From Pipra filicauda (lineage: Eukaryota > Chordata > Aves > Passeriformes > Pipridae), in assembly GCF_003945595.2 (NCBI RefSeq), contig NW_024104129.1:558001-622000 (forward strand): a stretch of 64,000 nt of DNA, in the 5' to 3' direction. Under the pieces are notes generated by a model. It was not told where the DNA came from. It saw only the letters and a program-made list of their open reading frames with translations, and did not search any database. This document shows positions 34,179 through 46,875 of the stretch, piece by piece. Both the position numbers and the translations under genes were made by a program. The number at the start of each line of letters is the position of its first letter. Position 1 is the first letter of the stretch.

Positions 34179-37100
34179 GCTTTAAAATTCAAACCTAACC
34201 TTCCAGTTCTGAAAATTATAAACCTACCAAATTAGATCTGTCATATTTTCTCATTCTCTTCAAACCCTTACAAATATTCATTTCACCTGGTGTGGTTATA
34301 AGTCAATAACTCTCTAGGAAGTGTGGTTACTTTTATTAGATTCACTCCATCCCATATGTTCCCTTGCAGTTGTTTCCACCCATTGGGAGCCATACTACAC
34401 ACTTTTTAATTCCGACTATATAAGATGCTTGCAGAAAATCAACCCTAGATATTTTAGCCATCTGAATCTGAGCTGAATGTTTGTTTAATTAAGTGCAAGT
34501 CTCCATGAGAAACAAGAGCTTTACACTTAGTGTGAAAAGGGAGAAGAAAAGGCCTTTTGAATGCTCTGACATCAGCTGATTGCTAAGAAAAGCTCTGACC
34601 AATTGGAAATTTCGTGCTACTATGATTCAATCTCCTTTCTTTTGTGAACTGAAAGACAGCAAAGAATGAGCCTGATAAAACTCAGTCTATGTAAAATGCT
34701 TCAATTTGATCAACTAGAAATGTGACGGTGTAAAACGGAAGGTGAAGAAGGGCAATACCCATAATTTATACATTGAATAGAGTAATGAGAGACTGGCCAC
34801 TTACCCGTTTTGCACTTTAAGGTGAAGGACCTATGCATTTCAGACGGAAGGAACTATACAGTTTCAATGTTTGGGTCACAAATAATTTATTCAAAAATTG
34901 TAGATTTGTGTAAATAACTTTGAAACTAAAAACTGACATTATAGGCTCATCTGAGGCAGCAGGCCATGCAATTATGAAGACCTGAGTGCAGATTAGAAGA
35001 TGACATAAGAACTACTTTCATGGTTTTAAATTTACCTACATCTGAATGAGGTTTCAGTAGTGATAACATAACAGCTCTTCACAGTGAGAAATTCATTACC
35101 ACAGTGCAGTCCATCCATATTAATATTTCTTAGTAAAAACAATAATATTTTTATCATATAATGGAAAGTTCTGGGTGACACTTATTACATCTTGCAGAAC
35201 CTACTTTAAACCAAAATGACTAACAATGCCATCAATAATACCTTGCAGAGTAGTACCATAATTTGGTGGTTTTAATACTGTGTTTAAAACTGCGGAAGAG
35301 TTTGGGAAAATGTAAATTATCAAATAATTTTTATTACAACTGTCTCTGTTTTTCCCTCCTGCCTGTCAGAAATATAAAGCACAAAACTGAAGAAGCAAAA
35401 GGATGGAAATATTGATTCTGTCATAGATGGAAAAGCAGAAATGAAATCTGTGTTAATTTATAGTTGTGATAATATTGATGTATGGTTTGGGACACCTTTT
35501 GCTAGAGTCAACTGATTTCTTCCTGGTTGCAATCTGCAGCACCTTCATTGCAAAGGTAGGATAGAAATCTGAACATGGGCCTTAGGGGAAAAAGCAATCA
35601 GTCTCCACCACTGCCTGAATCTATTGAGAAATGGTCAGCTGGAGTTTGTATGTTTGCATATGATGTCTTTAATTTGTCATATACACTGTTTCTATACCTT
35701 CGGGTGACTTTCGAGAGTTTTGTATGAATACAAAGTTATATCATCTGGCTATTCCTGTAATGGGGCATTATTTTGTTCCGAGTTATTAACCTGATTTTTA
35801 AAATGTCTCAAATTTTGGCAAATGGGTCACACAGATCAACACAAACACAGGTGTTTACCAACTACCTATGAACTTTCAAACCCTTAAGGGTCAGGGAGGC
35901 CTTTTGGAAGGCCTTTCAGTTTTGGCCAAGAAATCTACAAGGTCTTTTGCTGAATCTCAAGCCTGAGTCCTAGTAGGACCCAGCAGCCAAATTACTGCTT
36001 TTGTAATACATTTCTATAAGTCTATGTGCTCTTTTAAGTTACCTCATCAAGGATATTTTCCAGTGCAACAAGGGATAAATTAAATAGAAAGCCATAAACA
36101 AAAACATACAGGGACACAAAACTCACTGGCAAATGGCAATTTGATGCAATGCAATGCATATTGATGTTAATAAAAACAAAGGTGAAAAAATTCCAATATA
36201 ATTTTAAGCTTTCTTTTCAATAAACAGCTTAATATCTATTCCATTTTTATCACCGCTCACAGGATCCTGTAAAAAGAATATTCAAACATATTTTAGAAAT
36301 TCAAACACAAAATAAATGATGCATTGAACTGATATACTATTACTTTTCCTGATACTTTTTTTTAAATACCAAGAAAAGAATATTACATTTACTACGTTGT
36401 ACTTTATTCTTTAATTTTCCATATTTTAAAAATCCTCTTGTGGCAAACACTCTAATAATTTTAGATGTTTCCCACTTTTACATAAGAACTAAGCATCATA
36501 TTTTATATAGTCAATTTGATTAATTTACCACACATTATCTCAACCAATATAACATTAAAAGCAACATGTTTGTTGGGATACAAAACTGGCAAAAAAAGAG
36601 TATTGATAATTTTAGTTTTTTATATCTACAAAAAACACTACTCTACAATCTGTTCTTAAAAAATGGAAAACATTTCATCCCCAGAATGTTGTCAAAGGCT
36701 TTTTCTGAACTCCAATCATAATTCCTTCATGTTTTGAAGTTTTAATTCATTATAGTCAAACCACAGAAATCAGACATCCTTTTCTCTTGTCTCTCTTCAA
36801 TATAAGTGCATAATTTCAGTAGAAAATTTAATCCTCTTTATCATCATAGTTACCATTTAATTTAATAGACATGAGAATTATCAGTTCTATTATTACTATT
36901 ATTATCACTTTTATTATTGTAGTTCTCAAAAGTCCCATTTCAGATCTAATATTATGGTAAGATTTTAAAATAATATATGAAGATGTTCATGTCTGCAAAT
37001 TTTTACAATCTAAAGCAACAACCAGACATTTGATACACTTGGTCAGATATAGTAAGAAACCACTGCTTTCCTCATTATAAAGCTTTAGTATGAGGCCCAT

Positions 37101-38824
37101 TTTGGTATCTTCACCTTGAGAGGACTGGTTCAACATGGCTCAGGAAACCAGATAAAATTATCAAGTCAGGAACACCATCACAACTTTACAAAGAGGAGAA
37201 GTCAAATATTTTATATCATGTTTGGTATGCAAAATGGTGATATTTAGAACTGGAAGTTCACAGTGAGTTTCAGAATGGAACCCCCATAAAAGAATTTAGG
37301 ATGATTGTATTGACATAAATAAAACAAAAGCTTTATTTCACTGAAACATCCATCAAAAACTGAGAGAAGTTTCAACCACCTTTTTAATGTAAAAATATTA
37401 TTTTTTATACATCCTTGAACTTCCTAAAAGTAAAATTTACATAATGATATGATAAATATTACTATCATTGCTGGGTAGAACTTTTGGACAAATATAAGTT
37501 TTGGATAATCTTGTACTATTTTGGAATAAAATTCAACTGTTAAGCTTTTTACGGTTCATCCATCCTGTAAGGTGATAGATAAGACTCCTGATGATTTCCT
37601 GGAAAAATCCTGCACCTGGGGAGACATTCCCAGAAACTGATTAAAGGATTAAAACTATGAGAGAAGTGATATGGAAATAACACGGTCTTTTTTCGTGAAC
37701 ATCCTGGCTGTTGGAAACTCAGGAAGTGGACCTTTAGGCCTGTATCATCTGTCTATCACCTCAAAAAGTTAGTTTATTGACTATAGACACTCAAACTGCC
37801 TAAAGAAAAAGGTATAGAAAGAGATTGGACATAAGCGAAAATCTGGGAGAACTTCCATCAAAGCTGTGGTGGTAACCAACCAACTACCTTTTCTCCTTCC
37901 ACCTTCTTGGAATGCTGTGGGGTGAGTCATTGCTTTATACATATACACTAATTTTACTTTTGCTCCATACTTTAAAATTTTTACTTATTCTTTGTTAGTT
38001 CTTTTGCTTTAGGGCAAGTGCTTAAGTTTTTGCTTTACTTATTATTTGTAACTTGCTTTAGGGCAGGTGCTTAAGTTTTTGCTTAAAGTTTGTAATATAT
38101 TTGGAAGTTACTTTAGAGGGTGTGCTTTGTGAGTGGCTTTGCTTTAGAGTTTTTGTTTAGATTTTGTGGTATTAATATTCTTTGTAAGTTGCTTTGCCTT
38201 AGAGCATGTGCTCACGCTCGGACTTCTTGTTATTGCTGCTGCATGGTTTTAGTATAACTTTGGCAGTTAAACATTATCACCAATGACACAAACCCTATGA
38301 GTTGTCATAAACGTCTATTAAAAAAGGTGTTATTTCTGGAACTGTTAGAATGAGCCTGTTTTTAGGTGCTAACAGTTTCGTCAACAGCAAAATAACTCAT
38401 AGGAGAAACCTGCTGAGGGGTTTTCCTACCCCTATGAAGTGCAGTCTTTATATAAAAGGGTATCAAATGTCCTGTCCATCTCATTGAATCTATTAAGCAA
38501 AGGGTCTCATTAGGTGAGATGCTAACAGACTGTTTTGGACATTAAAAGGCTTTGATATTCTGGGAAGGACACTGATAGACAAAAAATAAATTAATACAGG
38601 TTGGATAGAAAGTTTTTTTCTGCCGCTTTTCACATGACACATCCTTACCTGAACAATCATCCGTTAGCTGTGTTTGAAATAGATTTTTACATAAAATTCA
38701 GGAACGTACTACTTGTAAGAGTTTACGAGAAATGCTCTCTGTAAATATTGCCCTTTAATGTAAATCTGTGATCAATTTTATCATGAGTATCAAAACCCAG
38801 AAATTTTTGCTGCATGATAGTGTG
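34179..38824. other. Long AT-rich stretch, no gene recognised
   Basis: This 4.6 kb is the longest run without a recognised family repeat in the first two thirds of the window. The only clear structure is the degenerate tandem array at 37981-38215. The wider stretch 37550-38500 is slightly richer in G and could be an old retroviral segment, but no terminal signals were found. Confidence 0.45.
37981..38215. repeat. Degenerate tandem array, about 50-70-bp unit, 4 copies
   Basis: The core 'cttgctttagggcaggtgct' recurs with changes near 38006-38021, 38053-38070, 38108-38123 and 38190-38211. The first two units (37981-38033 and 38034-38082) are the most alike and both end 'gcttaagtttttgc'. Later units have diverged and vary in length. 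Confidence 0.75.
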
Positions 38825-39518
38825 AAGGGGAACAAGAGCACAACACCCAGCTGGAAAGCAACTTGGCAGAAAAGGACCTGCAGCTCTTGGTGGACACCTG
38901 GTTGAACATGAGCTGGCAATGTGCTCTTGCTGCAAAGAAGGCAAATGGTATCCTGGACGGCGTTTGCCAGAATATTGCCAGCAAACTGAGGGGGGTGATC
39001 CTTGCCTTCTACTCAGCACTGGTGAAGCCACACCAGGAGAAGTTTGTCCAGTTGTGGACATGGACATACTGGAGAGAGTCCAATTAAGGACTACAGAGTT
39101 GTTGAAGGGACTGGAACATCCTCCCCTGTGAGAAAAATCTGAGAGCAGGGACTGTTCAGCCTGGAGAAGAGAAGGCTCAGGCTAATCACATCAACATATA
39201 TAAACATCTGAAGGGAGGGTACAGGAAGGACAGAGCCAGGCTCTTCTTGGTGGTGCCCAGTGACAGGAGCAGAGGTAACAGGCACAAACTGAAACACAGG
39301 AAGTTCCCCCTGAACATCAGGAAACACTTTTTCACCGGGGGGAGGGGGAGACTGAGCACTGGCACAAGCTGCCTAAGGAGGTTGTGGAGTCTCCATCCTC
39401 AGAGATATTAAAAAGCTCTTTGACCGTGGGCCTGGACAACGTGCTTTAGGTGGCCCTGGTTGGACCAGATGATCTTCAGAGATCCCATTCTAACCTCAAG
39501 CATTCTGTGATTCTGTGG
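38825..39518 (+). mobile_element. CR1 LINE, 5'-truncated, + strand
   Basis: It covers the C-terminal ORF2 region ('gacctgcagctcttggtgga', 'cttctactcagcactggtga', 'cagcctggagaagagaaggc') and the 3' UTR, ending 'cattctgtgattctgtg'. The 3' UTR is of the older type ('ggttggaccagatgatctt'). Frames are broken. The overlapping open frames at 38863-39131 are fragments of ORF2 in shifted phases. Confidence 0.93.
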
Positions 39519-39749
39519 TGGTTTTTGTTAAGATATTTTCCCCCAATAGTTAGCACAGGGATCTTCATTTATGCTGTGTCTGTAGAAATATATTTGTTGA
39601 AAAAACAGCACAAATGTTTTCAAGCTTCCCAACGTCTATTTCTGGCTAAAACCAGAAAGCTTCTCCCTATTGTCTAATTGTATGACACTGACATGGTTTT
39701 GAATTGGAGAACCTACATTTATTTTGACCCTAAACAGGAAGTTAAGCAT

Positions 39750-39810
39750 TTGATGAATTTTAAGTGTATGAATTTGATGAATTTAAGTGTATGACTAGCA
39801 TACACTTAAA
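39750..39810. repeat. Direct duplication plus 12-bp inverted repeat
   Basis: 'tttgatgaattttaagtgtatg' is repeated almost exactly (one T fewer). The second copy's 'tttaagtgtatg' (39782-39793) is followed, after the 5-bp spacer 'actag', by its perfect complement 'catacacttaaa' (39799-39810). Confidence 0.9.
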
Positions 39811-40243
39811 GTTAAGGACATAAATAATTGCTTTGCCATTCAAACCAAACCCAAAACAAAGTACTGTGTTCTACTATCACTTGTTAGAGTCATTTTTCTG
39901 CATCTTCTTTTGTGAATTGTGACTGCAACTTGCCTTATTTCTGTAGCTATTTTCACTTACTGAAAAATATTCTGTATTCTCTGTTTCCCCTTTTCTTTTC
40001 TAAACACGTTTCATTTCACCTATGTATTTGACTTCAGAAGTTCACTGTGTATATGTGCACCATGCATATCTTAACACTGCAGAAAACCGTAGCAATGAAG
40101 GAAGGCTGTTGCTTGATTATTTACACAATATTTTTTCATTATAGTATATTACACCTGTGATTTATAATCTGCATTGATTTCCAGTTGGTTTTCAAGGTGA
40201 TGATAAAAAGTTGAGGCCTGACTGCTCAAGAGAAACTGTCTTA

Positions 40244-40248
40244 CCCTT
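40244..40248. repeat. Target site duplication, left (ccctt)
   Basis: Identical to 41343-41347 on the other side of the LTR. Confidence 0.9.
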
Positions 40249-41342
40249 TGTAGCAGTTTGAGCCACATTAGAAATCTCAAATCCAGTTTTTAGGCTTCCC
40301 CCCACCCCTTCTCAACAATTTATCCTAACACCGGAGAGAAACTTTCAGGCCAGAGGCTTCTGTAGGGGAAGGGGGAAGTATATACATTTATTTACACAAA
40401 GAAATACTATACAAACTAAAGGCAACTATATATATATATATATTACATTACTATCAGTCAGTCCTTTCTAGCCCCTCCTTTAACTTTAGTCCAGGAGCAG
40501 CCTTTAAGGCTGATATGTAACGCAGTCTTTTGCTGTGGGAGTGTTCTGGGCTCCTGAACACTCCCTCCTCACCAAGTTCCAGCAGTTGTTTGTTGCAGTC
40601 TCTCCTCCTCATGAAGTCCGAGAAGATAGCTTTGAGTCCTTGCTCTCCTGCTGCTGGTGATTTCTCCCTCTCAGTGTCCCACCTCAGTTCATAGGCTGCT
40701 GCAGTGTAGCTTATCAAGCGTCCACATCCTGGAATCTTCATTCCTCCACATCAGTTCTCAGCTGCCTCCGGCCAGCTTCGGCAGGCAACTCTCGAGCTCT
40801 TGGCTCGTCTCCAATTTTGCCTGGGACTCTTCTCCCGAGCGCCGGGCCTACTTCCACGGCCCAGTCTCTTGGCTCAGCTTCAAGTTGAGCCTCTCCTCCA
40901 CTTACAGTGGAGGAAAGAAAAAGCCCCCCTCTACAGCTTCACTGCAGAAAAGGAGGGGGAAGAGAGGGCTTGGCTGCAAAGCCTACCTCTCTCCTCTTAC
41001 CTCAGGTGCTGTGAATCTCTTCCTTCACAGCACACACTCCAAATGCTGACTCTAACTCTAGCCAAAGGCTGAGCTGGGGGGTCGCAGGGCTCCCCTCTCC
41101 CCCCTGGAGGGAAAGAGAGGGAGCCCAGCCACCCCTGGCCTTGTCCACCTACATGCAGCAGACAGCAACAGCAAAACAACCAAGGCTGCACTGCCAACAG
41201 CTTCCGGTGCTGTGATATATGATTTTTGAGCAGAAGCAAAAAACATGAGTGGTGATTGACTCTCCAGGGAACACTGTCCTGGCACCCAATCACCTCTGAG
41301 CCCCCCCAGCCTCTCAGGGGGGGCCAATTTCAAACTATGACA
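40249..41342 (-). mobile_element. Solo LTR (ERVL-like), 1094 bp, complete, minus strand
   Basis: It is bounded by TGTAGCAG and CTATGACA (TG...CA on either strand) with perfect 5-bp duplications 'ccctt'. On the minus strand it starts TGTCATAGTTTG and has AATAAA (complement at 40387-40392) about 140 bp before its end, which sets the orientation. The interior is GC-rich (40550-41320). It contains a (TA)n run at 40427-40442 and C-runs near 41310. No internal retroviral region is present. Several open frames (up to 130 codons at 40657-41049) are by-products of base composition. Confidence 0.92.
40387..40392 (-). terminator. LTR poly(A) signal (minus strand)
   Basis: The minus strand reads 'gtaaataaatg'. 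It lies near the 3' end of the minus-oriented LTR, as expected for R/U5. Confidence 0.6.
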
Positions 41343-41347
41343 CCCTT
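41343..41347. repeat. Target site duplication, right (ccctt)
   Basis: An exact match to 40244-40248. Confidence 0.9.
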
Positions 41348-44300
41348 GTATGATAAAGGAATAAAAGGAATGACACTCAGTTTCCTCTGCTCTGAGAAGA
41401 CTCCCATCTTAAGACTCTCAAAAATACAGTGCCAAAAGCTTTACTGTGTGTGAGGCAGGGTAACTGAATTAAAAGAGACCTCAGAAGGCAAAAGATGAGC
41501 TTGATTTCCTGTGAGTTCTTTCACTGCTGCGTATATTTAACAGAAGTACAGTTATAGTTTTGCACTTGGCCCATTCTATAGAAGTTTTAAAATGAATGTG
41601 GATAGCCTTATTCTTTGAAAGAATATCTTGAAAAGGTGAGGGAGACATTTTTAAAGATTTGATTCTCTGGTATATCTATGGCCTTGCACTGTGCTTTGAC
41701 CATAAGCAGCAAGACTTCACCTTTATTATTTTCAGATGAATATTAGCTGAAACAAATCAGAAATGAGAATGCTTCCACAAAGAAAGGCCATTCTGTCCCT
41801 CACTGGCTCTCTAGCTAGGTCATGCATGTAACTTAGACTGATTGGAGCCCTCTTTTCATCTCCTGGGTGTTTAATTTTAAGTAAGATGGAGAATTATGTA
41901 CTTGGTAACCATTGAAGGTCAAAGATAAGTATGCAGAGCAGCAGAACATTGTGCAAATATCTAACCGTGCAATCATTGTAGATTTTCAAATAGATTTTCT
42001 GTGTCACCCAGGTGCCTAACTACACGAAAGTAGTTAAGACAAGGAAGAAAAACAGTTGACACTTACAATCCACTCATTTAGCTTGAGCGGCTACTCCAAT
42101 AAAAGCAAACATAAACATCTGTAAAGTAAAGACTGTAGAAATATCAAATAAACTTGGGTTCTTTTTTATCTTTATAAGACATTAGCAAGCAATTCAAATA
42201 TGTACTAAGACATTGGCCTGACGCCCTTCTACTCTAAAAATGGATCCATTAGTTTAACAGCACAATGCATACAGTGACACGGTGAAGTTTGTAGATATGT
42301 AGTATAAGCCTGCCATGATCTATTTGAAAGAGTCCTGATTAGTATGCAGCTGATCCAGCTTCAAAATGGTGTACCTGTTTCCTGGTACTGTGAGTTACAC
42401 TTCAAATCTGCCTTCCAGAACCAGGATTACTAAAACACTCATAATCTTCCACTTACTACTCCTCCACATGGAAATCTTCCGTGCAATGTACAACACCAGA
42501 CATTTTATATGGATGATAAACATGATGAAAACATTTTGGAAATTCAGTGAAAGCATAAAATATTCACTCTTTTGAGTACACAGCAAAATAATTCAAATTT
42601 TTATTGCCTCTGTGGAGCACATATTCTTTACAAATCAAAGATAAATTTTCCTTCAGAGAAATGAAGAAAACCTCAGGCTTGATCACGATTTCCTAAATAA
42701 AAGATGAGATATATTGAATACAAAATACATGAAATCCCATTTTACACATAGCGTCACAAGTTATTAATCCCTGAGCCCATTTCAGAATATTTTGGTTTTT
42801 TGGGGATGGGGCGATTTTTCCCCTTCAAAAACATGTTGTATAAGCCTATTTACTTTGCCAATAAATAATATCAATGCTCTATTTAGAATCAGAAATTTTT
42901 GCTGAAGGGTGAATTTTCCAAAATTTCATAACTGAAACAAATCAGAATGCTTTTTGGTCTATCTCTCAGAAATGAGTAGGTATGCAAGCCTGTGATCACA
43001 GAAGGCCAAGAACAAAGTTTTGTTATCCTGTCTTTCAAAAATATGTGGTTCCTCCATGGCTCAGACTAGCACATTTTCTGCTCAATAGGTTTAAGTGGTT
43101 TGCATTCGTGTACAGGACATTTTTGAAAATGGTAGTATGCCATGATCAGATACCCCCTTTGCACTGGAATCTGTAGGCAGGGAAGTGGTGGGTCATATGC
43201 AATAGAGGAGCATTGCTCCTGCATTATGCAGATATTTTTCTATCTTTTGCAGAACTTTGTATCCTCTGCAAATGAAAGCAGTGAAAAGAAGCTGGAGGAG
43301 GAGCTGACCCTTCTCTACTCTATAATAGCACAGAAATGACAGGATGAAGAAGAAAGGAAACAACAAAAGAATCAGTCCTGCAAGGAAACCACAAAAGGAT
43401 CAATCTTGCAAGGCACCGAGCTTTTGCTGAAGATGTTGAGTGGTCTTGTTAATCTCAGCTACAAGTGAAAGTGTTCAACAGCAGGGTCTTTAAGAAATGG
43501 ATCTTTACTGAACTCTAACAATATAATAGGAAAGATTTGCTAGAAAGAAAGCATCTTCATAAGTAGGTAAATAACACAAAGGATGGAAAAGGACATGATA
43601 TTTTGAGAACAATAGTAACACTACAAGTGATGCCAATAAATAATATTAAGTTGATATGAAGGGAATGAAACGTAATCAGGCCTCAGCAGTCGTTTTTTCA
43701 TGGATACAATAGAGGAGGTGTGTCCCATTGGAAGACCACTAATTATTAATAAACTTGAGCTGACTCTGTATACAACATCCAAAAATCCAGGGGCATTAAT
43801 GAATTTAGATTAAAATTGAAAATACTCTTTCTTTTGTGAAGGAGGTAGAAAATGAAAAGGACATGATTCTCCTGTCACATCAGGTCTTCCTATGTTTGAC
43901 TCTGATGACTTTAATAGGTCATTCCTTGTTTGCATTGCTGGCACCAGAAAAAAACCCTCATGTTCAGTAATTCTATGGAGCAGAGATTGAAGACATATTT
44001 TACCAAAAAAAAAAAATGAGTTGCCATACAATATATTTTCTGTGAATTTTTTTGCTATGCATCTCTAAGATTTAACAGAGAGAGATTTGTTGGAGATTTG
44101 AGATGTGGAAAAAATCCTTGCAATGTGGATTTTAAAAGGTAGAAGTGCTGTAGGATAGAATGTAGTCATGGGTCTCAATACTGTCTTGAACATTCATTGT
44201 ATACAGCGAAAGCAGCCAGGCAAATATCAGGACATTTCTCTCATCTTTTTCACTTAAGGCAGCCTCACTTCCATGAATAGAATAGCATTTGGATAAAGAA

Positions 44301-46063
44301 CTCATTGAAGATGGCAATGAAGTTTTTTTCTGGAATGGAAGAAAAAAATTGCTCTCATGAATAGATCTTTTTCTGAGAAGGGCTCAGGTTACTTCCCCTT
44401 TCAGTTGAGCTAGCGAGTGTCGCAAAATGATCCAGGCAGTCAGGTTTCACTGGCCTGGTAAATGACATGCTTTTACTTTTCTTCAACTATAAGAGACACA
44501 GAGTAAGATGTGGTCCCTTATTAGTCATTGAAGTGAATTTCAACCAAAAACTATCCTCTCAATATTCACAAAGACATGTTAGCAAGTAAACATGATAATT
44601 TCCTTTGTTTATTTTGTATCTGTTCAGCAAACAGGTATAAAGTTGCTTTCTGCATTTGAAAAAAAGAAATCAAATTCTTAATTTACAGAATATTTCAGTC
44701 TTATTCTCTTACCAATATTAGCCTGTGATGATTCTTAAGTAAAGCTCCCACAAGGTACAAATAAACTCATGATTGCAGCATACTGTGTGTGTCTTCCTAC
44801 AGAGAGTAGCCTGGATAAAATCCACTTATAATTGATGAATATTTTGGGTATCCTGCATTTCTAATTCTGACCAGCTTGAGAAAGCACAAGAACAAGATAT
44901 TCTAGAATTTCAGATACATAGTCTAAATTATGTGGAGGCAACAACCAAAAACTGATACCTAGTTATAGTTGTTTCATTTGGGATTATTTATTGCAGTAAT
45001 AGTCCTATACACTTAGCTCTACCATTTCAGGACAGATTCATCTCAACTTTTGCTACTTACAACTTACCCATTCAGTGTGTCCGTGTCTTCACCACTATCT
45101 AACAGTGTAGATGGTTGCAGAGTCAATGGAGAGAGGAAGGATAATCATACCTTAGGCTAGATGTTTAGTTAGTGCATTAAAATTAGCTCTTTAACTTATT
45201 CTTCCATTCAAGGGTGTTTATTCCTTAAGTGATGCAAATACATTTCACATGTCATTCTCTTCAAGTGCTCACTGAAATATTATGCTTTTATAATGCTTTG
45301 CTTCTTCTTCTGAGAACTGTGGTATGATCACAGCTAAGCAGAGGAAGGCTTAGTCGTGTTATATGCCTGCATTGCAAGAGAATGTGTTATTCAAAATCTG
45401 CTGCCAAAAATATTCTGATACTTTCTTTTCTTTTGATATCTATGCTAAATTAAAGAAGGTAGTGACAAGTACCACGTAAGCAAAGCCTGGCAAGTTAAGC
45501 ATATTAAACGGTAAGCTGCTTCTTAGGGTCATGCTATGCTGCTGAAATCTTATAAGAATAATGAAAAACAATACTTCTGTGTGAGGAAACTCAGGGTATC
45601 ATGGAATTTATAGAATTTTTGTTAATTTAGAAATTTATAACTTTAGGAACTTTTAAATTCTTTATTCTTTCTTTCTTCATATGGGCTTAAATCTTTCCAA
45701 CTATTTTTTTTACCAAAGGGATTTTGGTATATACTACCAAATATATGCCTGATGACTGAATTATTTTGCTTTTCTCATTAATTAAATGCACTACCAATAA
45801 ATTCCATTTTAATGTCAGTATCTCATATTTAGATTAATTTCAGCATTTTATTGAGATGCATGATTAATTTCAAAAGTTACTCTGAATCCATGAATCCCTT
45901 AGTCATTCCAAATGTCTAGTCTCTTTTCTCTTTGTCGTTGGTATAGAAAATATCTATTTTGTATGGTTTATGATTCATCTATTTAAATCTATTTAAATAT
46001 CTACTTCATTAAGAGATGTATCATCCCCAGACTCCGTTGACTATATTAACTAAGTTGGCTCAT
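41348..46063. other. AT-rich unique sequence, no gene recognised
   Basis: About 4.7 kb has no recognised repeat family, RNA gene or exon. Open frames are shorter than 75 codons. An A12 run lies near 44006-44018. Confidence 0.45.
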
Positions 46064-46875
46064 TGTGCTGGTTTAAAAGTAAACCTGCAGGAGAAATGAA
46101 CCAACTCTAGAGAGAGATTATAAATCAGAGTTACAATTTACTAAAAATAAATTACAATACATGCAATGATACACAGAAAAAAATGGTTTTAACCCCCAAA
46201 ACCAGATGTATAACCCAGCACCCTGGGACAAGAACAGAACAGTGCTCATTGGCCCATGTGCTGAGCACCACGTGGGCCCCTGGGGGCAAAGTAAAAGGAA
46301 AGGAAACCTGTTGGTCTAGATGATGGTTGCGGTTCTGTTGTACTAATGACCACAGTCTTGTTGAGAATGGCAGTCCTGTTGGAGTTCTGGTCCTCCTCTC
46401 GATCCAACAAGTGGTACCAGAAGTCCCCAAACCCCAAGATTATATATGCTCAGGTTCAGGCGGGAATACCCAATACCTCCACCAGGGCAGGGAGTTTCAC
46501 AATGGATGATTTAACTCTGTGAGTCATGGGATATTTTTGGAGTCTTTGATGGTCTAGGTCGTTGCAGCTGCCTATTATGCCAGTCCAGTATGGGCCATTA
46601 GCAGAGATGACCCCTCAGGCTGGGTGTGAAGGTGCTGATGCCTCCCCAGAGGGGAGTTATCACAGCTGAGTCATTGGTGTGAAGACAAAGAAACACTCCT
46701 TGGGCAGTTCTTTAACACCCAGCTTGTAGCCTAAGGTGTTAGGTGTGCCCTGGGCAGCTGCTGCAAATGATCCATTATTAATTGTTCATCAGAAAAGACA
46801 TAGAGGGCGTAGAATATACAGTTTTGGTTATACTCACATAGTGATAAACTGGTCCTGGCCCCCATAACTAGGACA
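46064..46875 (-). mobile_element. ERVL-like solo LTR, 812 bp, minus strand
   Basis: The + strand runs from TGTGCTGG to CTAGGACA (TG...CA). The flanks 'ctcat' and 'cttat' form a 5-bp duplication with one mismatch. On the minus strand it starts TGTCCTAGTT and carries a TATA box in 'catatataatcttgg' (about 46437-46451). The same promoter block is in the + strand LTR at 61.8 kb ('gatatataatcttgg'), so the two are one family. No viral genes are attached. Confidence 0.85.

Larger units (their letters stand above)
39519..40248. other. AT-rich unique sequence with a small hairpin
   Basis: Nothing was recognised apart from the 24-bp direct duplication and 12-bp inverted repeat at 39750-39810. It ends at the target duplication of the next LTR. 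Confidence 0.5.

Noticed and set aside
38863..39327. Several overlapping frames on both strands
   Set aside because: All fall inside a broken CR1 copy. They are ORF2 fragments or shadows of it.
40657..41049. 130-codon + strand frame
   Set aside because: It lies antisense within the minus-oriented LTR at 40249-41342. Overlapping frames are open in several phases, and there is no retroviral protein similarity.
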